A DNA stretch of 64,000 nt from an uncultured Winogradskyella sp. (GCF_947498345.1 NZ_CANMJY010000001.1:1-64000); one strand, 5' to 3'. Shown: positions 1 to 10,257, counted from the first letter of the stretch. The notes: a model not told the origin generated them from the letters alone. Program-made: numbers and translations.

Positions 1-81
1 TATTGGTTCTTGGTTGAGTACGACGAACCAACATCAGGACAAAGAAAAGAGTTTAAAGCCCATTTTACCTTGAAACGATAA
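1..81 (+). CDS. C-terminal end of a T9SS type B sorting domain (gliding motility-associated C-terminal) protein, truncated by window start
   Basis: Frame 1 reads YWFLVEYDEPTSGQRKEFKAHFTLKR* directly upstream of a PorP/SprF gene; matches the typical type B CTD ending. Confidence 0.75.
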   Translation, partial: YWFLVEYDEPTSGQRKEFKAHFTLKR

Positions 82-89
82 AATTTATT

Positions 90-1100
90 ATGAGATTAAA
101 AAAGTTTTGTTTAGTAGCGTTTACTGCAATAGTAGCAAATTTTAGTTTTGCACAAGAAGGAGTACCAATTTATTCAGATTATTTAACCGATAATTATTAT
201 TTAATACACCCTTCTATGGCAGGTGTTGCAAATTGTGCTAAAGTGCGACTTACAGCTAGGCAGCAATGGTTTGGTGTTGATGATGCACCAAGTCTACAAA
301 CATTAAGCGCCAATGGTAGAATAGGGGATTCTCCAGTAGGGATTGGTGGTATTTTGTTTAATGATGCCAATGGTTACCATTCTACTGTAGGTGGGTATGC
401 TACTTTTGCTTATCATTTAATGTTCTCAAGAAATGAGATCGATTTAAATATGTTATCATTTGGATTAAGTGCAGGTTTCCTACAATATAAATTAGATGAA
501 ACCGATTTTTTAGCACCAGGTGAGTTTGATCAGGCTATTGCTGGTATTGAGCAAAGCGCTACAAATTTTAACATTGATTTTGGCTTCTCGTACCATTTTT
601 TAGATTTTTATGCTCATTTCACAGCTAAAAACATATTAGCAAACGAAGGTATTAATTTTAATGACCAAGGTTTTGAATTTGATAATCTACGAACTTATTT
701 AGGTTCTATAGGCTATACTTTTAGCAAATTTGGAAGTGATTGGAGCTACGAACCTTCGATTATGTATATGTACAGAGATGCAACAGAGGAATCATCTATT
801 GATATTAATGGAAAGGTATATCGTGAGATGGATTTTGGAAAAATATGGGGAGGCTTATCCTATAGGAGAAGTTTAGATGGTGCTGAATTTGTTGATGGTT
901 CGGGTACAAGTAGCCAAAAGCTACAGTACTTTACTCCTTTTATAGGTGTAGACTATAATAATTTTGTGTTTGCTTACACTTATTCTTATCAAGCTAATAC
1001 CATTAATTTTAATACTGGAGGTTTTCATCAAATCACACTAGGTTATAATTTTAATTGTAGAAGAGAGAAATACGAATGTAATTGTCCAGCAATAAACTAA
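90..1100 (+). CDS. PorP/SprF family type IX secretion system membrane protein
   Basis: Signal peptide then QEGVPIYSDYLTDNYYLIHPSMAGVANCAKVRLTARQQWFG, typical PorP/SprF N-terminus. Confidence 0.9.
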   Translation: MRLKKFCLVAFTAIVANFSFAQEGVPIYSDYLTDNYYLIHPSMAGVANCAKVRLTARQQWFGVDDAPSLQTLSANGRIGDSPVGIGGILFNDANGYHSTVGGYATFAYHLMFSRNEIDLNMLSFGLSAGFLQYKLDETDFLAPGEFDQAIAGIEQSATNFNIDFGFSYHFLDFYAHFTAKNILANEGINFNDQGFEFDNLRTYLGSIGYTFSKFGSDWSYEPSIMYMYRDATEESSIDINGKVYREMDFGKIWGGLSYRRSLDGAEFVDGSGTSSQKLQYFTPFIGVDYNNFVFAYTYSYQANTINFNTGGFHQITLGYNFNCRREKYECNCPAIN

Positions 1101-1102
1101 TA

Positions 1103-1136
1103 AAAAAGGCTTGATTTTTAAATCAAGCCTTTTTTA
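1103..1136. terminator. Bidirectional intrinsic terminator between convergent genes
   Basis: AAAAAAGGCTTGATTT-TTA-AATCAAGCCTTTTTT hairpin flanked by A and T runs. Confidence 0.8.
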
Positions 1137-1143
1137 TTTTGAA

Positions 1144-2310
1144 CTATTCCCACGTATAATTTTTCTGTTGAGCTTGTGTTTTTATAGCTTTTATCATAGC
1201 ACTTTCTAGACCGTTAGTTTTATTTGTTGATTTTTTTGAAATATAATCACGACGCTTTATATTTAATTCTACGATAGCTTGTTGGAGCTTTTCTCTGTCT
1301 TTACTTTTCTTTTCGATATAAGATTTTATTTCAGCTTTAGACTTTCCTTTTAGTTCATCAGGGAGTTGTTCTTCTTTTAAATCATCATAAGAAAAATGGA
1401 CATCTTTCTCAGCATCAACTAAATCCCAAGAACTGTTTTTGTACAACCTGGAACTTTTACTTACAGTCCTGCTCACAGCATTTGCTTTATTATAGCCTCT
1501 GGCATTAGAATCTTGTTGAGCTTGAAGTTGCATTTTTGCCAGACCTGTTCTTCCGTATGCAACATAAGTTTTATTGAGTTTTTCGTTTAGCTCTAGGATT
1601 TTATCATCATAAGGAGAGGCTACATGAACTGTTACTTGATTATGGCTTATCGCCATATAATCACCATGGGTTAAATCAGCACCATCTTTCCAATAACTCG
1701 AAATACCTTGATTATAATCACCACAAAATATAGTATTTACAGTAACATCATTCTGATGAGCTAATTTTGAAGCTTCTTTATAATTCACTTGCCCTTGAGT
1801 ATAAGGTTCATTTCCTGCTATAAAAATAAGTTTTAGATCGTTTTTGTTATCACCCCATTCTAATTGATTCAATGCTGTCTTAATTACTTTCCCGCAATAT
1901 TCATTTCCTCCGTTAGTTGTTAATGAAAATAAAGATTTAGAGATCTCATCCAGATCATCACTAAATGCAATAACTTGTCTTAAGTAGCCTTCATCAGCGT
2001 TAAGATTATCATTGCCATATTCGTAGACTGCGATTTTAAGGTTAGGGCTCTTTTCTTCACATTTGGCATAAGACAATTCGTTTACAATTTGCCAAAGTTG
2101 TGCCTTAGCTTGGTCAATAAGTCCGTCCATGCTGTTGCTTGTGTCTAGTAAAAGAGCGACTTTAATTTCAGGTTTTTTTATGTTTGATTTGGTTACTAGT
2201 TTTGTTTCAATAATAGAAACATCTTGAGTATTATTCTTTGAATTTGCATTACAAGCTGTAACTATTGCTAGGCTTAATGCCAGAGTTGTGGTTTTAAATA
2301 CATTTTTCAT
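1144..2310 (-). CDS. VWA domain-containing lipoprotein-like protein
   Basis: MIDAS-like LLDTSNSMDG; signal sequence with TACNA lipobox. Confidence 0.8.
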   Translation of the reverse strand: MKNVFKTTTLALSLAIVTACNANSKNNTQDVSIIETKLVTKSNIKKPEIKVALLLDTSNSMDGLIDQAKAQLWQIVNELSYAKCEEKSPNLKIAVYEYGNDNLNADEGYLRQVIAFSDDLDEISKSLFSLTTNGGNEYCGKVIKTALNQLEWGDNKNDLKLIFIAGNEPYTQGQVNYKEASKLAHQNDVTVNTIFCGDYNQGISSYWKDGADLTHGDYMAISHNQVTVHVASPYDDKILELNEKLNKTYVAYGRTGLAKMQLQAQQDSNARGYNKANAVSRTVSKSSRLYKNSSWDLVDAEKDVHFSYDDLKEEQLPDELKGKSKAEIKSYIEKKSKDREKLQQAIVELNIKRRDYISKKSTNKTNGLESAMIKAIKTQAQQKNYTWE

Positions 2311-2317
2311 AACTATA

Positions 2318-3346
2318 TTATTTTGTTTTTAATTCTTTTACATCAATGGTGCCATTGGGTGAAATAACATAATATTTGTGCTCAATTTCTGTTTTTGTAA
2401 CGGGCCTTTCTTTTTGTTCTTTAGGTTTTGGAGTCAATACTAATTTTATATTCATTCCCATTTGTACAACAGGTTCTAATATTGATGGATTAATTACTAA
2501 ATCGTAACGCTCATAGGTTAGTGGTTGATAGTAATATGATGTTTGCTTTTTTACAGAATTAATAGCTTTTCCTTTTTTTAAAGCATCAAATGATACGCTG
2601 TTGTAGGCTTGGTAGCTTTGATAAAAGTCTTTAGGGAAATAACAATACTTATCATCTGCAATTGTAACATTGTATTGTGATAAATCAAAGCCAAGTATGC
2701 TATAGTAAGCCTTTTTATCTACAATAAGTTTTAATAATTCACCTTGAAGGTTTTTATAAACGGTCTGAATATTTTCGATAAAATAATCGACCTTAACTAA
2801 ATTATATACTTCACTTTTTGCACAGGCTTCAAGAATACTTTCAAACTGATTAGTTTTAGTAAACTGAATATGTATATTTTGTTGTAACTCAAATCCTTTA
2901 GGAACTTCAGTATACGTTTTGCTAAACAACTTTTTGGTAACTTCAACTTCGTATACAGGTACAAATGATATCACATCAATCGCAAAATTTTTCTGAGTAA
3001 TCCCTTTTGCATTTAACCGCATTTTAATACTATCTATACGTTGTTTCATTAAGGCATTTGTTTTTTCTGCAGTAGGTCCTATTTGAGATATATTAAACAT
3101 TGCCGTATATGTGGTTGCGCTTACATTTTGAAGCGCTTTTACATCTATAGTTAATACATTACTTGGGTGTAATATTTTATTAATTTGTTGATGTACAGTT
3201 GGATTATATATTGTTGCATTACCAGAAGCAAGTATGTTTTGCCTAGAAATTTCTGGTGTAATTTGATTGTAGTTTCCTCTATGTTGAGCAATTAGTATGC
3301 TACAACAGAATAGAAATACCATGGAGGCTAAATTGTTTTTTTTCAT
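2318..3346 (-). CDS. SIMPL (DUF541)-like secreted protein
   Basis: Signal peptide; ISRQNILASGNATIYN... pattern resembles SIMPL domains; operonic with the VWA gene. Confidence 0.45.
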   Translation of the reverse strand: MKKNNLASMVFLFCCSILIAQHRGNYNQITPEISRQNILASGNATIYNPTVHQQINKILHPSNVLTIDVKALQNVSATTYTAMFNISQIGPTAEKTNALMKQRIDSIKMRLNAKGITQKNFAIDVISFVPVYEVEVTKKLFSKTYTEVPKGFELQQNIHIQFTKTNQFESILEACAKSEVYNLVKVDYFIENIQTVYKNLQGELLKLIVDKKAYYSILGFDLSQYNVTIADDKYCYFPKDFYQSYQAYNSVSFDALKKGKAINSVKKQTSYYYQPLTYERYDLVINPSILEPVVQMGMNIKLVLTPKPKEQKERPVTKTEIEHKYYVISPNGTIDVKELKTK

Positions 3347-3561
3347 TTTGATTTATGTGTTTTGATTAATGATGCCATAAAGCTCTGTCGAAAAAACTTC
3401 AATAAAAATCAAGAATGAGTGAAGCGTAGTTGTCGATGCGTAAAATAGGTCTAGCCTTTAGTTAACTATACCAATTGATTACCTAAAAAACCTCAATTTT
3501 TATGATGCTATTTTTTGAAACCAAATAAAGTATGTAAGTTTAGTCCAATTAATAAATATTA

Positions 3562-5733
3562 GTGTTAGTGAAACCAAATAATATATACATATTAATCCTA
3601 TTTTTTTGCACTCTTAGCTTATATAACTTTGGGCAAAACAATAGGGTTGAAAATTTTGAGGATGAACGACTATTTATTATAAGAGGATCTGTGTATGATA
3701 AATTTACTCACAAGCCCTTTAGAAATGTGGAAATATTTATTAATGGAGGTAAATACACAAGAACAGCTGTAGACGGAACATTTAATATTCAAGCTAAAAT
3801 AGGTGATGAGCTTATTGTGCAGCACAGTGATTTTGAACCTATATACTATACTATAAAATCGAATGAACGTATCAACATTGAGGTTATAGATGAGCAGCAA
3901 GGTAGAAGATCTAAAGTAGATGTTAATACGAAGAATTTTAATAAAATGATTGACTCTGCAGATGCGTATTTAAAAACCGATGCGGAAAAAAGTATAAAAT
4001 TTATAGGTAATGCTTTAAATATAGAAATTTCATCATACCAAATAGCAGAAGCACATGAATTATTAGGTGATATTTATATGTATTGGAAACAATACGACTT
4101 GGCTATTTCTGATTATAAAATTAGCATTCAAAATGCCGAAAAATCTTCTGCCATATTAAAATTAGCAAGGGCGTATTTTAATAATAGCGATTATTCAAAA
4201 AGTCTTTCAACATATCAAGATCTTAATGAAAAAGATTTATCTAATTATGACAAAACAGTTTTGTACGAGGGTATAGGGGATGTTTACCTAAAAATGGGTG
4301 ATATACCAAAAGCTATTAGCGCATATAATAAAGGATTAAAAATAGCTAAGAAACATTTAATAGCACCAAAAGTAACGGATTTTAATTCTAAAATAGCAGA
4401 AGCGTATAATGAAAAAGGGGAAGTAGATAAGGCTAAGAATTTTTATAATAGTTCTCTTAATTTAGCTGCTAAAGAAAATAAAAAACGAGTCGTTGAAGAA
4501 CAAGTAAAAGTAGCAGAATTTAATAGCGCAAATGAAGATTATGAAAGTGAGATTGTATTAAGAAAACAGGCTATTGAGAGTATTGAGGATATAGAAAAAG
4601 ATTCAATTATACCTAATGAAAGTGCTTTGACATCGCAGAAACAAAACTATAAATTGGGTAATGCCTATCTACTTAATAATGATCTTGAGAATGCTATTCC
4701 TTCGTTTAAAAAGAGTATAGAAGAATCTGAAAAAAAAGGAGATTTAGATGTAAAGAAAGACGCAACACGAAAGCTATCAGAAGCATTTATAGATATGGGT
4801 AATGCTGAAGAAGGCTTAAAATGGTTAAATGAGTATAAGAAAACGGTTGATCAAGCCTATGCCAAAAAAGTACAAGAGTTATCCCAAGTAGCGCGTTTTA
4901 GCAGAAATCTGGCAGAGCAACAAAATAGAATAACCTCCTTAGAAAGTGATAGAGCGTTATCTAGAAGTACATACGAACTTACACAAGAGCGTAATAAAAG
5001 CCAGCAGCTTATTATTTATTCGCTTATTGGTGGTTTGATCTTGTTATTAATAACAGGCTATTTAATGTTTAAATATATAAAGCAGCAACGTTTAGCAAAT
5101 AATCTGTTAGCATTAAAATCCTTAAGAAGCCAAATGAATCCGCATTTTATTTTTAATGCGTTAAACTCTGTAAACAGTTTTATAGCTACCAATGATGAGC
5201 GTACAGCTAATAAATATTTATCTGATTTCTCACATCTTATGCGTTCGGTTTTAGAAAATAGTGAAGAGGATTTTATTCCTTTAAAAAAAGAAATTGAATT
5301 ATTAGACTTATATACTAAACTCGAACATTTCAGATTCCAGGATAAATTTGATTATTCTATTGATGTTGATGAGAGTGTAAATGTTGAAGAGTTTCAAATT
5401 CCACCAATGTTATTACAGCCTTATATAGAAAATGCAGTTTGGCATGGATTGCGCTATAAAACCGAAAAAGGACATTTAAAGATTACTATACAACCTAAAC
5501 ATAAAGGAGAAATAGCCATTACCATAACAGATGATGGTATTGGCAGAGAACGTTCTAAAGCCTTAAAAACAGCTAATCAAAAAAAGCAGAATTCTAAAGG
5601 TATGAATAACATAAAAAAGCGTGTTGCCATTTTAAATGAGATGTATAAAGATAAAGTCGATGTGGTTATAGAAGATTATCAAAATTTAGAAGATGCAGGC
5701 ACTAAAGTTGTTGTAACATTAAAAAAAGATTAA
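3562..5733 (+). CDS. LytS-family sensor histidine kinase with N-terminal carboxypeptidase-regulatory-like domain and TPR repeats (GTG start)
   Basis: RGSVYDKFTHKPFRNVEIFINGG..DGTFNI (CarboxypepD_reg-like), TPRs, one TM, RSQMNPHFIFNALNSVNSFI His_kinase motif and ATPase GIGRERSKAL. Confidence 0.85.
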   Translation: MLVKPNNIYILILFFCTLSLYNFGQNNRVENFEDERLFIIRGSVYDKFTHKPFRNVEIFINGGKYTRTAVDGTFNIQAKIGDELIVQHSDFEPIYYTIKSNERINIEVIDEQQGRRSKVDVNTKNFNKMIDSADAYLKTDAEKSIKFIGNALNIEISSYQIAEAHELLGDIYMYWKQYDLAISDYKISIQNAEKSSAILKLARAYFNNSDYSKSLSTYQDLNEKDLSNYDKTVLYEGIGDVYLKMGDIPKAISAYNKGLKIAKKHLIAPKVTDFNSKIAEAYNEKGEVDKAKNFYNSSLNLAAKENKKRVVEEQVKVAEFNSANEDYESEIVLRKQAIESIEDIEKDSIIPNESALTSQKQNYKLGNAYLLNNDLENAIPSFKKSIEESEKKGDLDVKKDATRKLSEAFIDMGNAEEGLKWLNEYKKTVDQAYAKKVQELSQVARFSRNLAEQQNRITSLESDRALSRSTYELTQERNKSQQLIIYSLIGGLILLLITGYLMFKYIKQQRLANNLLALKSLRSQMNPHFIFNALNSVNSFIATNDERTANKYLSDFSHLMRSVLENSEEDFIPLKKEIELLDLYTKLEHFRFQDKFDYSIDVDESVNVEEFQIPPMLLQPYIENAVWHGLRYKTEKGHLKITIQPKHKGEIAITITDDGIGRERSKALKTANQKKQNSKGMNNIKKRVAILNEMYKDKVDVVIEDYQNLEDAGTKVVVTLKKD

Positions 5734-5809
5734 ATAAAATTAGAAATGCATTGTTTAAAGTTGAGAGTAACTTTTGCGATACACAGTTTCTAGATTCAAA
5801 GTAAAAACC

Positions 5810-6544
5810 ATGAAGTTAAATGCTATATTAGTAGAAGACGAAGAAAAAAGTAGAGAGATACTTAAAAATTATCTTACAAAATATTGTCCAAATATTTCCA
5901 TTATTGGGGAAGCAGCAAATGTAGATGATGCACTTGTACTCATAAGAAATAACAAATTAGACGTTGTGTTTTTAGATGTAGAAATGCCCTATGGCAATGC
6001 TTTTGATTTATTAGACAAAGTAGGTGATATTAATTTTGAAACCATATTTGTAACGGCCTATAATCATTATGCTATTGAAGCCCTTAATGCCCATGCATCC
6101 TATTATCTCATGAAACCTATTTCTATTGATGAACTGATAAAAGCTGTAGATTATGTTACCGAAATTAGAGCTAAGGAGGATGCTTTACAAGATCAGGTTT
6201 TAGTGCCAAAAACAAATTCGGTAAATGGTAAGATCACTCTACCACAACAAGATGGTTTTGAGATTTTAGAAACTGCAGATATAATGTATTGTAAAGCAGA
6301 TGATAATTATACAGAAATCTACCTTAATAACAATAAAAAGAAGCTAGTCAGTAAGACCTTAAAATATATAGAAGAAAGCTTAAAAGATGCCAATTTTGCC
6401 AGAGTACATAAAAGCTATTTGGTTAATGTTAATGAAGTAGTAAAGTATAAAAAGGGTAAAGGAGGAAGTGTTGTATTAAGCAATGGAAAAGAGATAATGG
6501 TATCTGCTTCTAAGAAATCAGATTTGTTATCCTATTTTAAATAA
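5810..6544 (+). CDS. LytTR-family response regulator
   Basis: Receiver domain (VEDEEKSREIL, DVVFLDVEMP, KPIS) and LytTR C-terminus (FARVHKSYLVN); ATG at 5810 preferred over ORF start 5774. Confidence 0.9.
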   Translation: MKLNAILVEDEEKSREILKNYLTKYCPNISIIGEAANVDDALVLIRNNKLDVVFLDVEMPYGNAFDLLDKVGDINFETIFVTAYNHYAIEALNAHASYYLMKPISIDELIKAVDYVTEIRAKEDALQDQVLVPKTNSVNGKITLPQQDGFEILETADIMYCKADDNYTEIYLNNNKKKLVSKTLKYIEESLKDANFARVHKSYLVNVNEVVKYKKGKGGSVVLSNGKEIMVSASKKSDLLSYFK

Positions 6545-6669
6545 TACTTTGCTGCATTAATACAAGAAATTAAATAGATGCAACCAATAATTTTGTATTT
6601 TGAATTAATTATAACCCAAAGGGATTTTAATTACTTTTTTGCGAAATTCCTTTTCTCAAAAGAATATAT

Positions 6670-7185
6670 ATGCCAATAATAGAAGCAGTAAAAGGAATAT
6701 ATCCTCAAATTCCTGATAATTGTTTTATCGCTGAAAATGCAACTATAGTTGGGGAAGTCACTATGGGAAATAATTGTAGTGTTTGGTTTAATGCCGTGAT
6801 TAGAGGAGATGTACATTTTATAAAAATGGGAAATAAGGTTAATGTACAAGATGGAGCGGTTATCCATGCTACATATCAAAAATCGCCAACTACAATAGGA
6901 AACAATGTCTCTATTGGACATAATGCTATTGTACATGGTTGTACAATTGAAGACAATGTACTAATTGGTATGGGAAGTATTGTTATGGATGATTGTGTAA
7001 TAGAAAGTAATAGTATTATTGCAGCTGGCGCAGTAGTAACCAAAAACACTATAGTTAAATCAGGAAGTATTTATGCAGGAGTGCCAGCCATAAAAGTAAA
7101 GGATATTAGTAAAGTTCTAATCTCTGATGAGATAGACAGAATAGCTAATAACTATGTCAAATACTCTAGTTGGTTTAAACAATAA
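6670..7185 (+). CDS. Gamma carbonic anhydrase family protein
   Basis: Left-handed beta-helix hexapeptides; NCSVWFNAVIRGD, NVQDGAVIH, IGHNAIVHGC. Confidence 0.9.
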   Translation: MPIIEAVKGIYPQIPDNCFIAENATIVGEVTMGNNCSVWFNAVIRGDVHFIKMGNKVNVQDGAVIHATYQKSPTTIGNNVSIGHNAIVHGCTIEDNVLIGMGSIVMDDCVIESNSIIAAGAVVTKNTIVKSGSIYAGVPAIKVKDISKVLISDEIDRIANNYVKYSSWFKQ

Positions 7186-7522
7186 TTTTTAGTAGCTCAA
7201 TCAATTCTTCTACAGTTGTAATTTCATTTAAAACATCTGGGCTTAAAATAGTGGTAAGCTGATGTTCTTCTAGTTTTAAAACTATTGGGTACATCATTTT
7301 AACATTTGGAAATGTGTTTTCGAACACATCTTTGTGGTAAAATTCCATATCAAAATGATTTTCTTCTCTAAAGGTTTTCCAAATCATATTTTCAGAAAAA
7401 GTATCGTAAGTCAGTGCACACAAGTTACAAGTATATGTAGAAGGACTAAACAGTTTATGGCCAACATCTAAAAGGGCATTTAATTTTCCAGAATTGGCAT
7501 TGTAAATAAAAAGTAACTTCAT
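7175..7522 (-). CDS. Conserved hypothetical protein with CxxC motif
   Basis: Full ORF convergent with the gamma-CA gene; YTCNLCALTYD. Confidence 0.6.
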   Translation of the reverse strand: MKLLFIYNANSGKLNALLDVGHKLFSPSTYTCNLCALTYDTFSENMIWKTFREENHFDMEFYHKDVFENTFPNVKMMYPIVLKLEEHQLTTILSPDVLNEITTVEELIELLKIIV

Positions 7523-7610
7523 ATTCTAATTAGTTACAAATATTCATTAACCCTTACATAATAGTAGTTAAAACGTTTCATAGAGATTCTTGCTTTTTGT
7601 TAGAATAACA

Positions 7611-8390
7611 CTAAAAATCTAAATAATAGGTTTCAAATTTATGGTTCATTATTGTATTAAGAACCTCTGTATCTCCGTTAGAGTACAACTTAATTGAAGG
7701 TGGTTTTGTGTTATGATTCAATAAATCATTATTTATAAGTATGGCTTTGGTTTGCTTTGCTACAGCTAAACCAGAATCTATAATTTTCACATGTTTAGGG
7801 AGCATCTCAGAAAGTATTGGAATAAGATAAGGGTAATGTGTACAGCCTAGAACCAAATAATCGATGTTATGCTTTAGCATAGGTTTTAGATAGGTTTTTA
7901 AAAGATCTTGCATTTCACTAGAATATAACATTCCAGATTCTATGAGAGGAACAATACCTTCGCCAACCTGCTCAATAACTGTAATACCATTAGCATATAA
8001 ATCGGTTGTTTTGTAAAACAAATGACTACTCAAAGTACCTTTGGTCGCTAATATACCAATAGCTTTGGTTTGTGTATTTAAAGCTGCTGGTTTAATTGCA
8101 GGCTCTATGCCAATAAATGGTACATCGTAATTAGCTCTTAAATACGAAATAGCATTTGTGGTTGCCGTATTGCAAGCTACAACTATAATTTTACTGTTTT
8201 TGTTGAGAAGTAATTCGGTGTTTTTAATACCTAATTGAAGTATTTCTGCTTCAGATTTATTACCATAAGGGGCGTTCTTACTATCAGCCAAATAGATATA
8301 ATTTTCGTATGGTAAAAGTGTATAAATCTCTTTAAATATAGATGTGCCTCCAATACCAGAATCAAATATGCCAATAGGTGAATTACTCAT
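7611..8390 (-). CDS. murI: Glutamate racemase
   Basis: IGIFDSGIGGTSIFKEI, VVACNTATTNAI, VLGCTHYPYL. Confidence 0.95.
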   Translation of the reverse strand: MSNSPIGIFDSGIGGTSIFKEIYTLLPYENYIYLADSKNAPYGNKSEAEILQLGIKNTELLLNKNSKIIVVACNTATTNAISYLRANYDVPFIGIEPAIKPAALNTQTKAIGILATKGTLSSHLFYKTTDLYANGITVIEQVGEGIVPLIESGMLYSSEMQDLLKTYLKPMLKHNIDYLVLGCTHYPYLIPILSEMLPKHVKIIDSGLAVAKQTKAILINNDLLNHNTKPPSIKLYSNGDTEVLNTIMNHKFETYYLDF

Positions 8391-8401
8391 AGTACAAAAA
8401 T

Positions 8402-8430
8402 AAAAAGTCGCTTATAAAATAAGCGACTTT
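8402..8430 (-). terminator. Hairpin between ompH-like gene and murI
   Basis: Minus strand AAAGTCGCTTA-TTTTA-TAAGCGACTTT followed by TTATTTTTG. Confidence 0.65.
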
Positions 8431-8453
8431 CTAAATGTTATTTCTTTATTAGA

Positions 8454-8954
8454 TTAAATTCCCATCTCAGCTTTAACATCTGCCATAAGGTCTTTGCCTT
8501 TAGCAACTATTAAACCACCAGCCTCTAAAACATAATCAAAGCCTTGTGTTGCAGCTACTTTCTCTATAGCAGCTTTAGCTTTTTCTGTTATAGGTTTTAA
8601 TAAATCAAACCTTTTTTTCTCTAAGCCTTGTTGTGCTTGTTGCTGATATTGACCTAAACTTTGTTTCATGCTTTCAACTTCTTGCATACGCTTTTGGTTT
8701 TCTTCTTGTGTTTGGGCACTAGCTTCAGCATCGTATTGTTTCAACTTGGCTTCAAGTTCTTTAATGGATTCTTGTATTGTCGCTTGATACGTTTGACCTA
8801 ACTTAGCAATTTCATCATCTGCCTTTTTATATTCTGGCATTGCCTCGATTAGTTTTTGAGTATCGATGTGTGCAATTTTACTTTGGGCAGCCATAAAACT
8901 CGTAGCTCCGATAAAAAGTGCTGTTGCAAACAATAGTGATTTTAAATGTTTCAT
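8454..8954 (-). CDS. OmpH/Skp family outer membrane chaperone
   Basis: Signal peptide, KIAHIDTQKLIEAMPEYKKADDEI, coiled coil, FDYVLEAGGLIVAKG. Confidence 0.9.
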   Translation of the reverse strand: MKHLKSLLFATALFIGATSFMAAQSKIAHIDTQKLIEAMPEYKKADDEIAKLGQTYQATIQESIKELEAKLKQYDAEASAQTQEENQKRMQEVESMKQSLGQYQQQAQQGLEKKRFDLLKPITEKAKAAIEKVAATQGFDYVLEAGGLIVAKGKDLMADVKAEMGI

Positions 8955-8986
8955 TTTTTCTAAATTGTATTTGTGTGTTATAATTA

Positions 8987-10105
8987 TTAATTGTTTTCTC
9001 CTTCGTTCTTCTTAGCTTTAGCTATAGAATCTCTCTTTCTTAGTTGTTTTTCACGCTCTTCGCGTGCTTTTTTTCGTTGATCAATTATTCTTTGTTTTTT
9101 GGCTTCTAATGCTTTTCTTCTTCGTTCTCGGTCTTTAGCTTTTATTTCTGCAGCCGTCAAAGGTTTTTTAGCCTTTACCGAATCATTCTTTACAGCCGTT
9201 TTTGCTTTTGTACTATCTGCAACCGCTGTTTTCGAGTTTGTTTTTGAATTAGCAGGTGGTAGATTTTTAGCTTCAGTTTTTTCAGTTTCTGCCTCAGTTT
9301 CTTTGTCGCTAGATTTTTTATCACGTGCGTCTATCACCTTTTGTCGTCGTTCTGCTGCTTCACGTTTTTTTGCTGCTCTAATCGAATCTTGAGTCGCTCT
9401 TCTTGCTGCCAGTGCTTTTTCTCGTTCAGCACGTTTTGCGGCTAATTCTGCTTCTCTCGTTGCTTTTCGTTCGTCTAGAGCTTTTTGGCGCTCATCTTTT
9501 TCTTCACTTACTACAGGTACAACCTCTTCATCTTCTAAAGCTTTTCGCTCTTTCTTGCTTTTTGCCTGATTTCTTTTAGATGTTCTTGTAATTGTTCTGA
9601 GAACTTGCTCACTAATATCGTAACGTTCAGCAGAATATAGCATCACTACGTCTGCAGACTTATCAAAAACAAAATCGAACTTTTTGGTTTCAGCAATTTG
9701 CTGTACAGCCGAAAATATCTGATCTTGTATAGGTTCTATCAATTGACGTTTTTGAATAATTAAATCTCCGTTTGGACCAAAACGTTTTTGCTGATAATCT
9801 AATATTTCTGCCTCTTCAAATGAAATATCTTCCATGCGTTCTTCATACAATTCTTTAGTAAGTAAAACGCTCTCGTTTTCAAGCTCTTTTTTCTTTTGCT
9901 CTATAACACCGAGTTTTTTTTCGATCTCTGTTTTCCATTGCAACACTTTTTTATCGAGTTGTGTAGATGCTTCTTGATATTCTGGCACATTTTGTAAAAT
10001 ATATTCAGTATCAATATAGCCAATCCTTACACCACGCTGCGCATTAGCACCAAAGCTTATTAGACCTAATATTGCCAGTAAAAAAAGAACTTTAAATTTC
10101 ATCAT
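8987..10105 (-). CDS. OmpH/Skp family protein with long K/R/E-rich C-terminal extension
   Basis: RIGYIDTEYILQNVPEYQEA..., Skp-like core, then charged repeats; start at the Met before the signal peptide preferred over 10144. Confidence 0.85.
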   Translation of the reverse strand: MMKFKVLFLLAILGLISFGANAQRGVRIGYIDTEYILQNVPEYQEASTQLDKKVLQWKTEIEKKLGVIEQKKKELENESVLLTKELYEERMEDISFEEAEILDYQQKRFGPNGDLIIQKRQLIEPIQDQIFSAVQQIAETKKFDFVFDKSADVVMLYSAERYDISEQVLRTITRTSKRNQAKSKKERKALEDEEVVPVVSEEKDERQKALDERKATREAELAAKRAEREKALAARRATQDSIRAAKKREAAERRQKVIDARDKKSSDKETEAETEKTEAKNLPPANSKTNSKTAVADSTKAKTAVKNDSVKAKKPLTAAEIKAKDRERRRKALEAKKQRIIDQRKKAREEREKQLRKRDSIAKAKKNEGENN

Positions 10106-10257
10106 TTTTGTTTTTTGTTTGGAGACATTTTTCTTGTCAATCAAATGTTTTGTCGTTTAGAGTGTTACTAATCTTCAAATTTAACGAAATATATCTTTAA
10201 AAATTTTAACACCATGATGAAATCCATATTCTACAATTAGAAAATATCGTGCCAAAC

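Noticed and set aside
3670-3900. 76-aa minus-strand ORF inside the LytS kinase gene
   Set aside because: Antisense to a well-supported CDS
9099-9392. 97-aa plus-strand ORF inside the OmpH-like gene
   Set aside because: Antisense to low-complexity K/R/E codons; composition artefact, no recognisable domain
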